This document shows positions 1 to 8,708 of a stretch of DNA of 64,000 bases, piece by piece. The stretch is from Hyphomonadaceae bacterium UBA1933 (GTDB taxonomy: Bacteria > Pseudomonadota > Alphaproteobacteria > Caulobacterales > Aquidulcibacteraceae), in contig DDFH01000006.1 in the NCBI GenBank assembly GCA_002337085.1, forward strand, positions 277,098-341,097. The letters are read 5' to 3'. The notes under the pieces were generated by a model, which was given only the letters and a program-made list of their open reading frames with translations, was not told where the DNA came from and did not search any database. The first letter of the stretch is position 1, and every line of letters begins with the position of its first letter. Position numbers and translations under genes: made by a program.

Positions 1-1
1 T

Positions 2-1096
2 GTTGCAAAAGGATTTGAGACTGTTTTAGAGCAGTTTAAAGCCAATTTTGATCAAGGCCTTGAACATGGCGCGAGCCTTTGTGTGCAAAAGGGTGGCGAA
101 ACCATTGTCAATCTTTGGGGTGGTTATGCCGACCGCGCTAAAACCGCACTATGGCAGGAAAATTCACTTGTACAATTTTTTTCGGCGACCAAGCCGATGT
201 CGGCGCTTGTGCTTGGAATGTTGCAAGATAGGGGTTTTTTAAGTTTTGATGACCCCGTTTCCGATTTATGGCCAGAATTTACCCAACATGGCAAAGATAT
301 CATAATTGCCGAAGCGTTATCGCACCAATCGGGGGTTTGTGGCTTGGTAAAACCAATGGAACAAAGCGAATGGTTTGATCTTCATAAAATTGCTGAAAAA
401 ATTGCCGATGCCGAACCATTATGGACACCAAAAACCGCATCTGGTTATCACCCAATGACACATGGTTATATTGCCAATGAATTGGTTTATCGGGTTTTAG
501 GGCAGGATTTATCGGATGTTTTTGCCGCCGATATTGCCCGCCCTCTTGATATTGAATTTTATATTGGTTTGCCAGAAGAATTGCAAAATCGCTATATTCA
601 ATTTTTGCCGCCACACGAATTGCCGGAAATGGGTAAAATAACCGAAATAAAGAAGATTGCCTTCCTTAAAAAATGGTCTGTTCCACCGCGTGTTGGCGTG
701 GAGGCATTGTCGGCAAAAATTCCATCCAATAATGGCTTTGGTACGACCAAGGCGCTGGCAAGTCTTTATGGTATTTATGCCAATGATGGCTATATAGAAG
801 GGCAAGAGGTCATTTCAAAATCAACTATGCAAGATATGACCAAAACCCGCATCCGTGGCGAAGATTTGGTTTTAAACCGCGAAATTGATTGGGCGGCGGG
901 TATAATGCGCAATACAACATTGACCTTCGGCCCAGAAGCTAAAACCCTTGGTCATGCGGGGCGCGGTGGCGCGTGTGGTTTTGGTGACCCAGTGCGTAAT
1001 ATTTCTTTTGCCTATGCCCCTTCGCAACATTCTAATGCGATTGTTGGTGATGTGCGCGCCAATGCGCTTATTCGTGCTTTATATGGTTGCTTATAA
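2..1096 (+). CDS. Serine hydrolase / class C beta-lactamase-fold protein (5' partial)
   Basis: The reading frame is open to the left window edge, so the N-terminus is missing; an internal ATG at 83 is unlikely to be the true start because the frame upstream (VAKGFETVLEQFKANF...) is typical of the family. The SxxK nucleophile motif is seen as FFSATKP, followed by the usual hydrophobic helix; a Tyr-containing stretch YHPMTHGYIANELV sits where YxN is expected, and LGHAGRGG near the C-terminus matches the HxG motif. Members are esterases, lipase-like EstB proteins or penicillin-recognising enzymes; the substrate cannot be told from sequence. No partner gene is visible inside the window. Confidence 0.85.
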   Translation, partial: VAKGFETVLEQFKANFDQGLEHGASLCVQKGGETIVNLWGGYADRAKTALWQENSLVQFFSATKPMSALVLGMLQDRGFLSFDDPVSDLWPEFTQHGKDIIIAEALSHQSGVCGLVKPMEQSEWFDLHKIAEKIADAEPLWTPKTASGYHPMTHGYIANELVYRVLGQDLSDVFAADIARPLDIEFYIGLPEELQNRYIQFLPPHELPEMGKITEIKKIAFLKKWSVPPRVGVEALSAKIPSNNGFGTTKALASLYGIYANDGYIEGQEVISKSTMQDMTKTRIRGEDLVLNREIDWAAGIMRNTTLTFGPEAKTLGHAGRGGACGFGDPVRNISFAYAPSQHSNAIVGDVRANALIRALYGCL

Positions 1097-1142
1097 CGCA
1101 ATCTATCAAACTGTTTAGCAAAACAAATAAAAAATCTACAAG

Positions 1143-1166
1143 CCCCCCGAAAAACGGCGGGTTATA
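1143..1166 (+). terminator. Weak intrinsic terminator after the hydrolase gene
   Basis: CCCCCCG (1143-1149) pairs with CGGCGGG (1155-1161) with one mismatch around an AAAAA loop. It is followed by TTATATT, so the U-tract is poor. Confidence 0.4.
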
Positions 1167-1375
1167 TTACCTATTAGTAAATCATAATTTTGCCATATTT
1201 ATTACCAAAAATTAACACATTTACGCCAAAAATGGACGTAGTAATTTAAAAAATTAACGATTTAGCCCTTTATTTATTAAATTAATCTTGAAAAAATTAA
1301 CTAATTGTTCTATATACGTTCATAGAAATGACAAATTTGTAGTTTACTCTTCATTCAAGAATCAGGGAGTTCGTT

Positions 1376-1591
1376 ATGAAAGCAGTGATCAACCCAAAAT
1401 TTCCGCCAACGGATAAACAAATTTCGTACCTTGGAAAATTGACAGGCATTCGCGGCAAGATGCAGCTTGGTCGTTTTGTCGCCCGTCGTCTTGGCAAAAT
1501 CAGCCCTGAAATCGGCGGTCCGCTTTTGACAAAGTTTGATTTTTCACGCGCAATTGATGCCGAGTTAAAAGAACGTACTTTGGTAAACTAA
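1376..1591 (+). CDS. Small hypothetical protein, 71 aa
   Basis: ATG is preceded by a good Shine-Dalgarno (CAGGGAG, 6-7 nt spacing). The product is basic and soluble. Its start, FPPTDKQISYLGKLTG, resembles the short TxKQIxYLxxL motif seen in several small uncharacterised proteins, but I do not recognise the family. It stands alone between a terminator-like hairpin and a Crp/Fnr gene. The 279 nt upstream are AT-rich and could hold its promoter. Function unknown. Confidence 0.6.
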   Translation: MKAVINPKFPPTDKQISYLGKLTGIRGKMQLGRFVARRLGKISPEIGGPLLTKFDFSRAIDAELKERTLVN

Positions 1592-1605
1592 AAATTCAAA
1601 TTATG

Positions 1606-1633
1606 TTGCCAAATACTATGTTCAAATTGGCAA
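1606..1633. promoter_or_regulatory. Inverted repeat upstream of the Crp/Fnr gene
   Basis: TTGCCAA (1606-1612) and TTGGCAA (1627-1633) form a perfect 7-bp inverted repeat with a 14-nt spacer just upstream of the regulator gene. It may be an operator (autoregulation) or a weak hairpin closing the preceding gene; there is no U-tract. A TATAAA hexamer at 1641-1646 lies only six bases before the ATG at 1652, so a leaderless transcript is possible. Confidence 0.35.
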
Positions 1634-1651
1634 TTTGCGCTATAAAAAATT

Positions 1652-2263
1652 ATGGGCGCAACAAATTCAGAAAACCCCCACATAATACGCGTTAAAGCGG
1701 GAACAGTTTTATTTAGACCTGGGCAGGAGTGTCAGGGTTTTGTGAAAGTGCATTCAGGGCGAGTAAAAGTTTTCTTAACCGCCGAAAATGGGCGGGAAAT
1801 AATTCTTTATCGGGTTGAACCTGGTGATATTTGCCTGCAAACTTTTGGCTGTTTGGTAAATCAACAACTTTATTCCGCCGAAGGCCGTGCCGAAAATGAT
1901 ATTGAAATTGAAATTATTCCACGCCCTGAATTTAATCGCCTTATCGTAAGCGATACATCTTTTCGGGATCAGGTGTTTTCTGCGGTTGCTGCAAGATTTA
2001 AATATTTTGAATTTTTAATTGAAACAGTTGCCCTGTCTTCGGTTGAGGTGCGTCTGGCGCGAATTCTATTGCGGCTTATGGATGACGAAAAAACCGTGTG
2101 TGCAACCCAAGAAATGCTGGCAAGTGAAATAGGCTCCGCGCGTGAGGTGGTAAGTCGGCAATTAAATGCTTTTGCGACCAAAGGCTTGGTAAAAATAATG
2201 CGCGGTCAGATATTATTGCTTGCACCCGAAAAAATTGCAAAAATTGCAAAGCAAACATCTTGA
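1652..2263 (+). CDS. Crp/Fnr family transcriptional regulator
   Basis: 203 aa with an N-terminal cNMP-binding-like beta-roll (about residues 10-110; GTVLFRPGQECQGFVKVHSG), a dimer helix, and a C-terminal winged HTH whose recognition helix contains SAREVVSRQL, the E-x-x-SR pattern of this family. The N-terminal FNR iron-sulfur cysteine cluster is absent, but Cys27, Cys61 and Cys67 lie in or near the sensory domain and could be redox or sulfur reactive (inference). No Shine-Dalgarno is visible. It is followed after 86 nt by a DUF2892 gene, with a 15-bp dyad between them that is a natural target. This context suggests control of sulfur or respiratory stress, not proven. Confidence 0.85.
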   Translation: MGATNSENPHIIRVKAGTVLFRPGQECQGFVKVHSGRVKVFLTAENGREIILYRVEPGDICLQTFGCLVNQQLYSAEGRAENDIEIEIIPRPEFNRLIVSDTSFRDQVFSAVAARFKYFEFLIETVALSSVEVRLARILLRLMDDEKTVCATQEMLASEIGSAREVVSRQLNAFATKGLVKIMRGQILLLAPEKIAKIAKQTS

Positions 2264-2273
2264 AATATTGCTG

Positions 2274-2288
2274 TGTGACAAAGTCACA
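2274..2288. promoter_or_regulatory. Perfect 15-bp dyad, candidate Crp/Fnr operator
   Basis: TGTGACAAAGTCACA is a perfect palindrome (6-bp arms, AAA centre). Half-sites TGTGA / TCACA match the Crp-type consensus, but the centre is 5 bp rather than the usual 6 bp. It lies just after the regulator stop and 61 nt before the DUF2892 ATG. Confidence 0.5.
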
Positions 2289-2349
2289 GACGGCATGAGT
2301 TTAAATGTGTATCTTCATAACAGATTAAATAACTCGAAAGGGAAATATC

Positions 2350-2538
2350 ATGAAGTGCAATGAAGGAACAATTGACCGCGCGTTACGCGTTATTGTTGGT
2401 TTGGTTTTGATTTCTTTGGTCTTTGTTGGGCCAAAAACCATGTGGGGATTAATCGGTCTTGTGCCACTATTAACTGGCGCGATTGGTTTTTGCCCAGCTT
2501 ATACACTTATTGGTTTGAATACTTGTAAAAAGAAATAG
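2350..2538 (+). CDS. DUF2892 (YgaP transmembrane-like) protein
   Basis: 62 aa, ATG preceded by AAAGGG. The sequence (GTIDRALRVIVGLVLIS..., GLIGLVPLLTGAIGFCPAY) has two hydrophobic helices and the FCPAY motif of the DUF2892 family, the membrane part of E. coli YgaP, which is fused there to rhodanese. In such proteins the pair is linked to sulfide or thiocyanate handling. A second DUF2892 gene lies at 9264, beside a rhodanese and SQR. This copy is likely controlled by the upstream Crp/Fnr protein. Confidence 0.8.
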   Translation: MKCNEGTIDRALRVIVGLVLISLVFVGPKTMWGLIGLVPLLTGAIGFCPAYTLIGLNTCKKK

Positions 2539-2552
2539 GTTTGGATTGGCGG

Positions 2553-2732
2553 TTATTTTTGCGGTAAAATGACCGCCTGTGCCACGATATTGCAGCAAAG
2601 CGCCTGATTATAGGTTATTGATGGGCTTCCATAAAGTTCATAGCCGTCTTTTAGTGCTTGTGACACACGCTCGCAAAAGCTTTTGTCGTCTTTTCCGGTT
2701 AAAAGGCGATATTGTAATTTTTCATCACTCAT
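2553..2732 (-). CDS. DUF1737 domain protein, 59 aa
   Basis: A small gene easily missed. ATG at 2732-2730 has Shine-Dalgarno AAGGGG overlapping the ymdB stop, 12 nt beyond it. The translation begins MSDEKLQYRLLTGKDD and contains YELYGSPSITYNQ, the hallmark pattern (YRLLTGxDDxxFCxRVxxAL...GxxLYGSP) of DUF1737. Function unknown. The tight spacing makes it the last gene of ygfA-ymdB-DUF1737. Confidence 0.75.
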   Translation of the reverse strand: MSDEKLQYRLLTGKDDKSFCERVSQALKDGYELYGSPSITYNQALCCNIVAQAVILPQK

Positions 2733-2744
2733 AATTAAGGCCCC

Positions 2745-3563
2745 TTAAATTGCGGGAATGGTTTCAACCAGACCAGTTCCAAATCTTATGGGTTCAATGC
2801 GGGTGCATAGACCGGTTTTATTATCAATTTCAGCATAAACCCCACATGCCATGCCGCGCCCCGTTGCCGGCTCGTGGCGCATAAAGGGCAGGCGTACCGA
2901 TTGGCGGCGCACCGAAATTTCTTTATTCATGCCCAAAACACTATCATAATCGCCACACATGCCAAGATCGGTAATATAGCCAGTGCCATGTTCCAAAATT
3001 CTTTGGTCCGCTGTGGGAACGTGTGTATGCGTGCCAACCACAAGGCTAACCCGACCATCAAGGAAATGACCAATACCTTGTTTTTCGCCCGTTGCCTCTG
3101 CATGGACATCAACAATAATGCAATCTGCCGCGTCTTTTAATGGGCAGGCGGAAATTTCACGTTCAAGTGCTGAATATGGGCAATCAAGGCTATCCATATA
3201 AAGGCGACCCATGACAGAAACCACAAGGATGTTAAACCCACCAACATTAAATAATTGCGCCCCGCGTCCTGGTGGCTGGGTAAGTGGTGGGTAATTACAC
3301 GCCCGTAGCATTCGGGTTTCGCGTTCAATAAGGGTGAGGTTTTCGCGTTGATCCCATTCATGATTGCCCAAAGTTATACAATCAGCGCCGGCATCAAATA
3401 ATTCATTTGCGACTTTTTCATTTATTCCAAAGCCACCAGCGGAATTTTCGCCATTAATACAAACAAAATCGAGATTTAAATTGTCGCGAATATTCTTTAG
3501 GCGGGATGATAATATTTCCCGCCCAGAACGTCCGACAACATCACCAAAAAATGCAATCCGCAA
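2745..3563 (-). CDS. ymdB: YmdB-family metallophosphoesterase
   Basis: 272 aa, TTG start two bases after the ygfA stop. Metal and active-site motifs are in the expected order: FGDVVGRSGRE near the N-terminus, INGENSAGGFG, TLGNHEWDQ, and VVGTHTHVPTAD near residue 185. The family (TIGR00282) hydrolyses 2',3'-cyclic nucleotides, and B. subtilis YmdB affects RNA turnover and biofilm choice. Length is normal. Co-transcribed with ygfA upstream and DUF1737 downstream; the ygfA-ymdB order is common in alphaproteobacteria. Confidence 0.9.
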   Translation of the reverse strand: MRIAFFGDVVGRSGREILSSRLKNIRDNLNLDFVCINGENSAGGFGINEKVANELFDAGADCITLGNHEWDQRENLTLIERETRMLRACNYPPLTQPPGRGAQLFNVGGFNILVVSVMGRLYMDSLDCPYSALEREISACPLKDAADCIIVDVHAEATGEKQGIGHFLDGRVSLVVGTHTHVPTADQRILEHGTGYITDLGMCGDYDSVLGMNKEISVRRQSVRLPFMRHEPATGRGMACGVYAEIDNKTGLCTRIEPIRFGTGLVETIPAI

Positions 3564-3565
3564 AA

Positions 3566-4150
3566 CTAAACACCAAATTTGAGACAGTTCTTATCCGTAA
3601 GAACATAATCAAGTTTTTTATCATGCGCTTCAAACGGAATATTTTCAATACTTTGACCAGCAAAGCCCAAACCAATTGTGATTAATTTTCCATTTTCTTT
3701 GCCAGCACTAATTGCTTTATCATAATAACCGCCACCATAACCAATGCGATTACCATTTTTATCAAATGCCAAAAGTGGTACTAGCATAATATTCGGGCGC
3801 ACAATTTTGGCGTCAAAAAGCGGTTCATGAACGCCAAGTGAGCCACTTTTTAAATCGTCACCAAAATTATATTCATGAAAATTAAGCGAATTGGTAACCG
3901 TATTAAGGCGTGGCAAACAAAGCTGCGCCCCTTTTTCTTCTAAAAAGTGCATAAGCGGTAAAGGATCAATTTCGTTTTGAATTGGTAAATAACCTGCAAC
4001 CACGCATGAAGAACCAATGAAAACCGGAAAATTTTCAATCAGTGCATTGCCAGCATCTGGCAATTCTTTATGGAATTCAGCACGCTTCTGTTTATATAAT
4101 TTTCGCAGACCGGCTTTTAGTGTTTTTTGAGACATTAACAAAGTATTCAT
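3566..4150 (-). CDS. ygfA: 5-formyltetrahydrofolate cyclo-ligase
   Basis: Converts 5-formyl-THF to 5,10-methenyl-THF with ATP. Diagnostic motif LAFDKNGNRIGYGGGYYD is present near the C-terminus, and KAGLRKLYKQKRAE at the N-terminus fits the family. Start is ambiguous: GTG 4159, ATG 4150 or ATG 4135; none has a good Shine-Dalgarno, and ATG 4150 is taken here. The upstream gap to the RND terminator is too short for the 6S RNA gene that often adjoins ygfA. Confidence 0.9.
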   Translation of the reverse strand: MNTLLMSQKTLKAGLRKLYKQKRAEFHKELPDAGNALIENFPVFIGSSCVVAGYLPIQNEIDPLPLMHFLEEKGAQLCLPRLNTVTNSLNFHEYNFGDDLKSGSLGVHEPLFDAKIVRPNIMLVPLLAFDKNGNRIGYGGGYYDKAISAGKENGKLITIGLGFAGQSIENIPFEAHDKKLDYVLTDKNCLKFGV

Positions 4151-4223
4151 TTTTTTCACGTGCCTAATAGGCTTTTAAAAATGATTAGTAAACCATTATA
4201 TGCTTTTTTAGACTAAAATATAA

Positions 4224-4256
4224 AAGAAACCCCGCATGTAAATTGCGGGGTTTCTT
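4224..4256 (-). terminator. Strong intrinsic terminator of the rhodanese-MFP-RND operon
   Basis: Perfect 13-bp stem AAGAAACCCCGCA / TGCGGGGTTTCTT (4224-4236 / 4244-4256) with a 7-nt loop. On the minus strand it is followed by a TTTTATATTTTAG tract. Confidence 0.85.
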
Positions 4257-4275
4257 GGATAATTGTTTATATTTA

Positions 4276-7200
4276 TTAGTTCTTAGTCGCCATTCCCTTA
4301 CCGTCATCGCGCAGCGCAACATAGATTGCCGGAATTACCAAAACGGTTAAAAGGGTTGAAGACATCAGACCAAATAATAGTGAAATTGCAAGGCCTTGGA
4401 AAATTGGGTCGGTCAAAATAACCGCCGCACCAATCATTGCCGCCACCGCAGTAAGCAAAATCGGTTTAAAGCGAATTGCACCCGCTTCAAGCAATACTTC
4501 ACGCAATGGACGGTTGCCGTCACTGGCATTACGGATAAAGTCGATAAGCAAGATTGAGTTTCGCACAATAATCCCCGCCAAGGCGATAAAGCCAATCATT
4601 GATGTTGCCGAGAATGGTGCACCAAATAATGCGTGACCCAAAACAATGCCAATAAGGGTTAATGGGATCGGTGTTAAAACCACTAAAGGAAGTTTAAACG
4701 ATTTAAATTGTGCCACCACAAGGATGTAAATACCAATAATTGCTACGCCAAATGCCGCGCCCATATCACGGAAAGTTACATAGGTAATTTCCCATTCACC
4801 ATCCCATAAAAGGGTTGGGGTTGATTCAACGCTTGGCTGCCCATGCCAGCTAATGTTTGGTTTTGGCAAATTGCCCCAATCGTGTTTTTTAATGGCATTA
4901 TTAGTATCAAAAATACCGTAAATTGGCGATTCATATTGCCCCGCAAGATCGGCGGTTACCATTTCCGCCTCATGACCATCGCGGCGGAATATTGGGTATG
5001 ACGCTTTGGTTTCTTTGGCATTTACAACTTCGCCTAAATCAACCAGACGACCGCCGGCAGGTGTTTGCACCATTGCCACCGGCATTGATGATAGTGTCCC
5101 ACCCCAGCTTCTGTCTTCGGTTGGCAAGCGAACATTTATCGAAAGTGGGTCGCGGTTTCCATCGCGCTGTAATGTACCAACTTCGGTTCCTGAAAGGGTT
5201 GCGCCAATTGATTGCAAGACCATGCCTTCATTAACGCCCAAATAATCCATTTGCTCACGGTTGGGGACAAGTAATGTATTGGGACGCGGCACACCATAAT
5301 AATCATCAATATCAACAATATATGGAATTTTTGCCATAAGCTTTTTAACTTCATCGGCAACTGCACGGCGTGTTTTCTGGTCTGGACCGTAAATTTCTGC
5401 CAAAAGTGTGGAAATAACGGGTGGACCAGGTGGAACTTCAACTACTTTCAAAGAGCCACCTTGTGGGATTTGAATGCCGCCAATTAATTTACGTGCCTCA
5501 AGGGCAATGTCATGGCTTGCGCGTTTGCGGTGTGATTTTTCTGATAAATTTACCTGTAAATCACCCATTTCCGCCTTGTCACGCATGAAATAATGGCGAA
5601 CCAGACCGTTAAAGTTAAAGGGTGCGGAAGTTCCGGCATAGATTTCCATGCTTTCGACTTCTTTGATTGTGCCTAATTTATCTGCCGCTTCAATCAAAAC
5701 CCTTTGTGTGGTTTCTAAAGAAGTGCCTTCAGGTAAATCGGCGACCACCTGAAACTCTGATTTATTGTCAAAAGGCAAAAGTTTTACGGTTACGGTTTTG
5801 GTATAGAAAAGCACACAGGCAAGAATTGTTGCCGCGCCCACCGCCAAAAGGAAGGTCCATGCCGACTTTTTGGTCGCGATAATTGGGGTCGCAACTTTGC
5901 GATAAAGCCGCCCCAATACGCCTTCATCATGCGCATCATCATGGGCATGTAACGGCCCCTTTTTCGGTGCAAATTTCACCATAAGCCAAGGGGCAATGAT
6001 TACCGCTACAAAAAATGAAAACAACATTGCCGCCGATGCGTTTGCAGGGATTGGCGCCATATATGGCCCCATAAGACCTGATACAAACATCATTGGCAAT
6101 AATGCGACCACAACGGTCAAGGTTGCAACAATTGTTGGGTTGCCAACCTCTGCCACCGCTTCGATTGCGGTTTCAGTTTTAGGCCTATTGGGTGACATGG
6201 CCCAATGGCGCGCGATATTTTCAATCATAACAATCGCGTCATCCACCAAGATACCAATGGAGAAAATAAGCGCAAACAAGCTTACGCGGTTAATTGTATA
6301 ACCCATTGAGTTTGACGCAAACATAGTAAGCAAAATTGTGGTTGGAATAACAACAAGGGTCACAAAACTTTCGCGACGACCAATGGTAAAGAATATTAGT
6401 GCCACAATTGAAATTGTCGCTAGCCCAAGGTGGAATAATAATTCATTGGCTTTTTCGTTTGCAGTTGCACCATAATCACGCACCACATCCGCCCGAATGC
6501 CATTGGGGATAAGGTTGCCGCCAAGGCTTTCTAATTTGGCATGCACTGCTTTGGTAAGGACAACGGCATTAACCCCAGGGCGTTTTGCAATCGCAATTGC
6601 TACTGTTGGGGTTTTATAAAAATTACCATTTTCATCACGTTCATAATGATATGCCGCTGATTGATCATTGCGTGGCGCAAGGGTTACATCGGCAATATCT
6701 TGCACAAATACTTGTGAACCTGAAATTGAACGAACCACAAGTTTTTTAACGTCTTCAACACTTGAAAACTCACGGCCAGCAATAACATCGCGTGAAACCC
6801 CACCTTGGCGGATTGTGCCAAGTGGCATAGATGATGCACCAGATTTCAAGGCTTCAATCAATGTTCCAAGTGGTACACCATATGATTTTAACTTTGCTGG
6901 GTTTGGCGTTATGCGCACTTCATTAGGGCGACCACCAACCAAAAAGGTTGTACCAATATCTTTAACTTGGGTTAATTCTGCTTGAACATCGACCGCAAGG
7001 TCATAAAGTGCGGCGTCGGACCATCTATCAGCAACCGCTTTTTCAGGTGACAAAGTAACGACAACAATTGGCACATCATCAATACCGCGTGCGGTAATAA
7101 TTGGGCTCATAGTACCAGATTTTGGTAATACGTTTGGCTCTTGCATTTTTTGCTGTACGCGCAAGATTGCGTCATCACGCTTTGTACCAACATAAAAACG

Positions 7201-7530
7201 CGCCGTAAGCATAACGCCATTATCTTGGGTTTGGGAATAAACGTGTTCAACCCCATCGAGACCGCGTAAAGAGGTTTCAACTGGATCCGTAACTTTGCGT
7301 TCAATATCATAGGCGCTTAGGCCGGGGGCAGGGATTTGCACCGTTACCATTGGCACAGAAATTTGTGGTTCTTCCTCACGCGGGATTGCCAAAAGCGCCA
7401 TAATGCCGACCGCAAAAGCCGCCAAAAGCATCAAAAGCGTCAAAGGTGAATTAATAGTTGCTTTGGTTAAAGCACCGGCAATTCCCAAATTTGGTTTTTT
7501 ATCTTCTGTTTTATTATCGTCTTGCATCAT
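4276..7530 (-). CDS. RND efflux permease (HAE1/AcrB-like)
   Basis: 1084 aa, the full length of an inner-membrane RND pump: TM1 at about residues 30-50, a first periplasmic loop beginning after IPREEEPQ, TM helices 2-6, a second loop and the C-terminal TM block. The TM4 proton-relay pair is D430-D431 in GILVDDAIVMIEN. Its start overlaps the adaptor stop by 4 bp (ATGA), so the two are translationally coupled. The outer-membrane channel gene is in the divergent operon (9464). Substrate is unknown; the presence of rhodanese in this operon and SQR in the opposite one suggests export of a sulfur-derived or sulfide-associated toxic compound (inference). Heavy-metal RND signatures were not obvious. 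Confidence 0.93.
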   Translation of the reverse strand: MMQDDNKTEDKKPNLGIAGALTKATINSPLTLLMLLAAFAVGIMALLAIPREEEPQISVPMVTVQIPAPGLSAYDIERKVTDPVETSLRGLDGVEHVYSQTQDNGVMLTARFYVGTKRDDAILRVQQKMQEPNVLPKSGTMSPIITARGIDDVPIVVVTLSPEKAVADRWSDAALYDLAVDVQAELTQVKDIGTTFLVGGRPNEVRITPNPAKLKSYGVPLGTLIEALKSGASSMPLGTIRQGGVSRDVIAGREFSSVEDVKKLVVRSISGSQVFVQDIADVTLAPRNDQSAAYHYERDENGNFYKTPTVAIAIAKRPGVNAVVLTKAVHAKLESLGGNLIPNGIRADVVRDYGATANEKANELLFHLGLATISIVALIFFTIGRRESFVTLVVIPTTILLTMFASNSMGYTINRVSLFALIFSIGILVDDAIVMIENIARHWAMSPNRPKTETAIEAVAEVGNPTIVATLTVVVALLPMMFVSGLMGPYMAPIPANASAAMLFSFFVAVIIAPWLMVKFAPKKGPLHAHDDAHDEGVLGRLYRKVATPIIATKKSAWTFLLAVGAATILACVLFYTKTVTVKLLPFDNKSEFQVVADLPEGTSLETTQRVLIEAADKLGTIKEVESMEIYAGTSAPFNFNGLVRHYFMRDKAEMGDLQVNLSEKSHRKRASHDIALEARKLIGGIQIPQGGSLKVVEVPPGPPVISTLLAEIYGPDQKTRRAVADEVKKLMAKIPYIVDIDDYYGVPRPNTLLVPNREQMDYLGVNEGMVLQSIGATLSGTEVGTLQRDGNRDPLSINVRLPTEDRSWGGTLSSMPVAMVQTPAGGRLVDLGEVVNAKETKASYPIFRRDGHEAEMVTADLAGQYESPIYGIFDTNNAIKKHDWGNLPKPNISWHGQPSVESTPTLLWDGEWEITYVTFRDMGAAFGVAIIGIYILVVAQFKSFKLPLVVLTPIPLTLIGIVLGHALFGAPFSATSMIGFIALAGIIVRNSILLIDFIRNASDGNRPLREVLLEAGAIRFKPILLTAVAAMIGAAVILTDPIFQGLAISLLFGLMSSTLLTVLVIPAIYVALRDDGKGMATKN

Positions 7531-8651
7531 TTGCCACCAACAGCCGATTTAACGTTTTGTGGGGCAACGATAATATCACCAGCCTGAAGCCCTGAAAGTA
7601 CTTCAACCGCATTTGCGATTTTATCAGTAGAGGTTTGGATGCCGCGTTGAATTGGAACTTCTAATGGTTTGTTGTCTTTTAGGAGGCGAACAAAATCAAC
7701 TCCTTGACGGGTAATGACGTAATTTTTAGGGATGATTACCGCATCACGGCGACCAAGTGGAACAATGAGATTGGTTCTTTCACCGACAAAATGATCGCTG
7801 CTTGATGAGGTTAATTCAACTTCCACCTGTCCATTAACAACTTGTGGGAAAATCTTGCTTATATTGGCAATACCGACCACGTCACCCGCATCATTGGTCA
7901 TGGACATTGATTGACCAATTTGTAATGATTTTGCATCGCGTTCAGGAACGTATAATTTTAAAACCGGTTGACCTGCTGCGATAAATGCTACTACTTCGCC
8001 CGGCATTAAAACTGCACCTTGGGTAACGGGAACCGAAACCACTTTGCCAGAGCGTGGGGCAACGATGCGCCCTTGGTCACGAACCGCAACTGCGACTTGT
8101 GCCTGTGATTGTGCGGCAACGCTTGCGGCCTGTGCAGCTTTTACTTGGGCACTTGATGCAGCCATTTGCGCTTGCATTGCGTCAAGACGGGCTTTTGAAT
8201 AAACGCCCTGATCATAAAGGATTTTAGTACGGTTATAATCAGCCATAGATTTGTTTGCCATGGCGCGTGCCGCTTCTAATTGTGCGGGGCCTTGTTGGGC
8301 ATTTGCCATACCTGCGGCAACTTCGGCATTATAACGGGCTTCGCTAATGACGCCGATGGTTTGCCCTTGGGAAACATAAGAACCTTCGGTAACATTGAGG
8401 CTTACCAATGTGCCGCCAATTCTGGCGCGCGCGTTGGTATCGTCTTTAGAAGTATAGGTTGCGCCCATTGGCTTGCTGTCAACGATATTTACCACGCCAA
8501 CTGCAAATTTAGTTGCCGGATCATATTGTGCAGCGGTATTTTGCTCTTGTTTGCCTTTTTCATGTCCAGCTTCTTTTTTAGAGCAAGATACAAGCGGAAG
8601 CATTGCAACACCAATCAAAGCACCAAATACAAGTATGTTTTTATGTTTCAT
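7527..8651 (-). CDS. RND periplasmic adaptor (membrane fusion) lipoprotein
   Basis: A longer frame starts at 8678, but the Met at 8651 gives an ideal lipoprotein signal peptide: basic MKHKN, a hydrophobic core and lipobox LVSC at residues 20-23, so I place the start there. Lipoyl-like halves (GGTLVSLNVTEGSYVSQGQT and VAPRSGKVVSVPVTQGAVLMPG) flank an alpha-hairpin rich in Ala and Gln; beta-barrel and membrane-proximal domains follow. Links the RND permease to the TolC-like channel. 4-bp overlap with the permease gene. Confidence 0.92.
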   Translation of the reverse strand: MKHKNILVFGALIGVAMLPLVSCSKKEAGHEKGKQEQNTAAQYDPATKFAVGVVNIVDSKPMGATYTSKDDTNARARIGGTLVSLNVTEGSYVSQGQTIGVISEARYNAEVAAGMANAQQGPAQLEAARAMANKSMADYNRTKILYDQGVYSKARLDAMQAQMAASSAQVKAAQAASVAAQSQAQVAVAVRDQGRIVAPRSGKVVSVPVTQGAVLMPGEVVAFIAAGQPVLKLYVPERDAKSLQIGQSMSMTNDAGDVVGIANISKIFPQVVNGQVEVELTSSSSDHFVGERTNLIVPLGRRDAVIIPKNYVITRQGVDFVRLLKDNKPLEVPIQRGIQTSTDKIANAVEVLSGLQAGDIIVAPQNVKSAVGGK

Positions 8652-8708
8652 ATTCTTATTGGATAAATCCAACCCCATTTTCCCAATTTCTAAAGGTTTA
8701 TAATCCTC

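Noticed and set aside
4160..4275. 6S RNA gene next to ygfA
   Set aside because: Only 116 nt are available and they contain the RND operon terminator; no long rod structure is seen.
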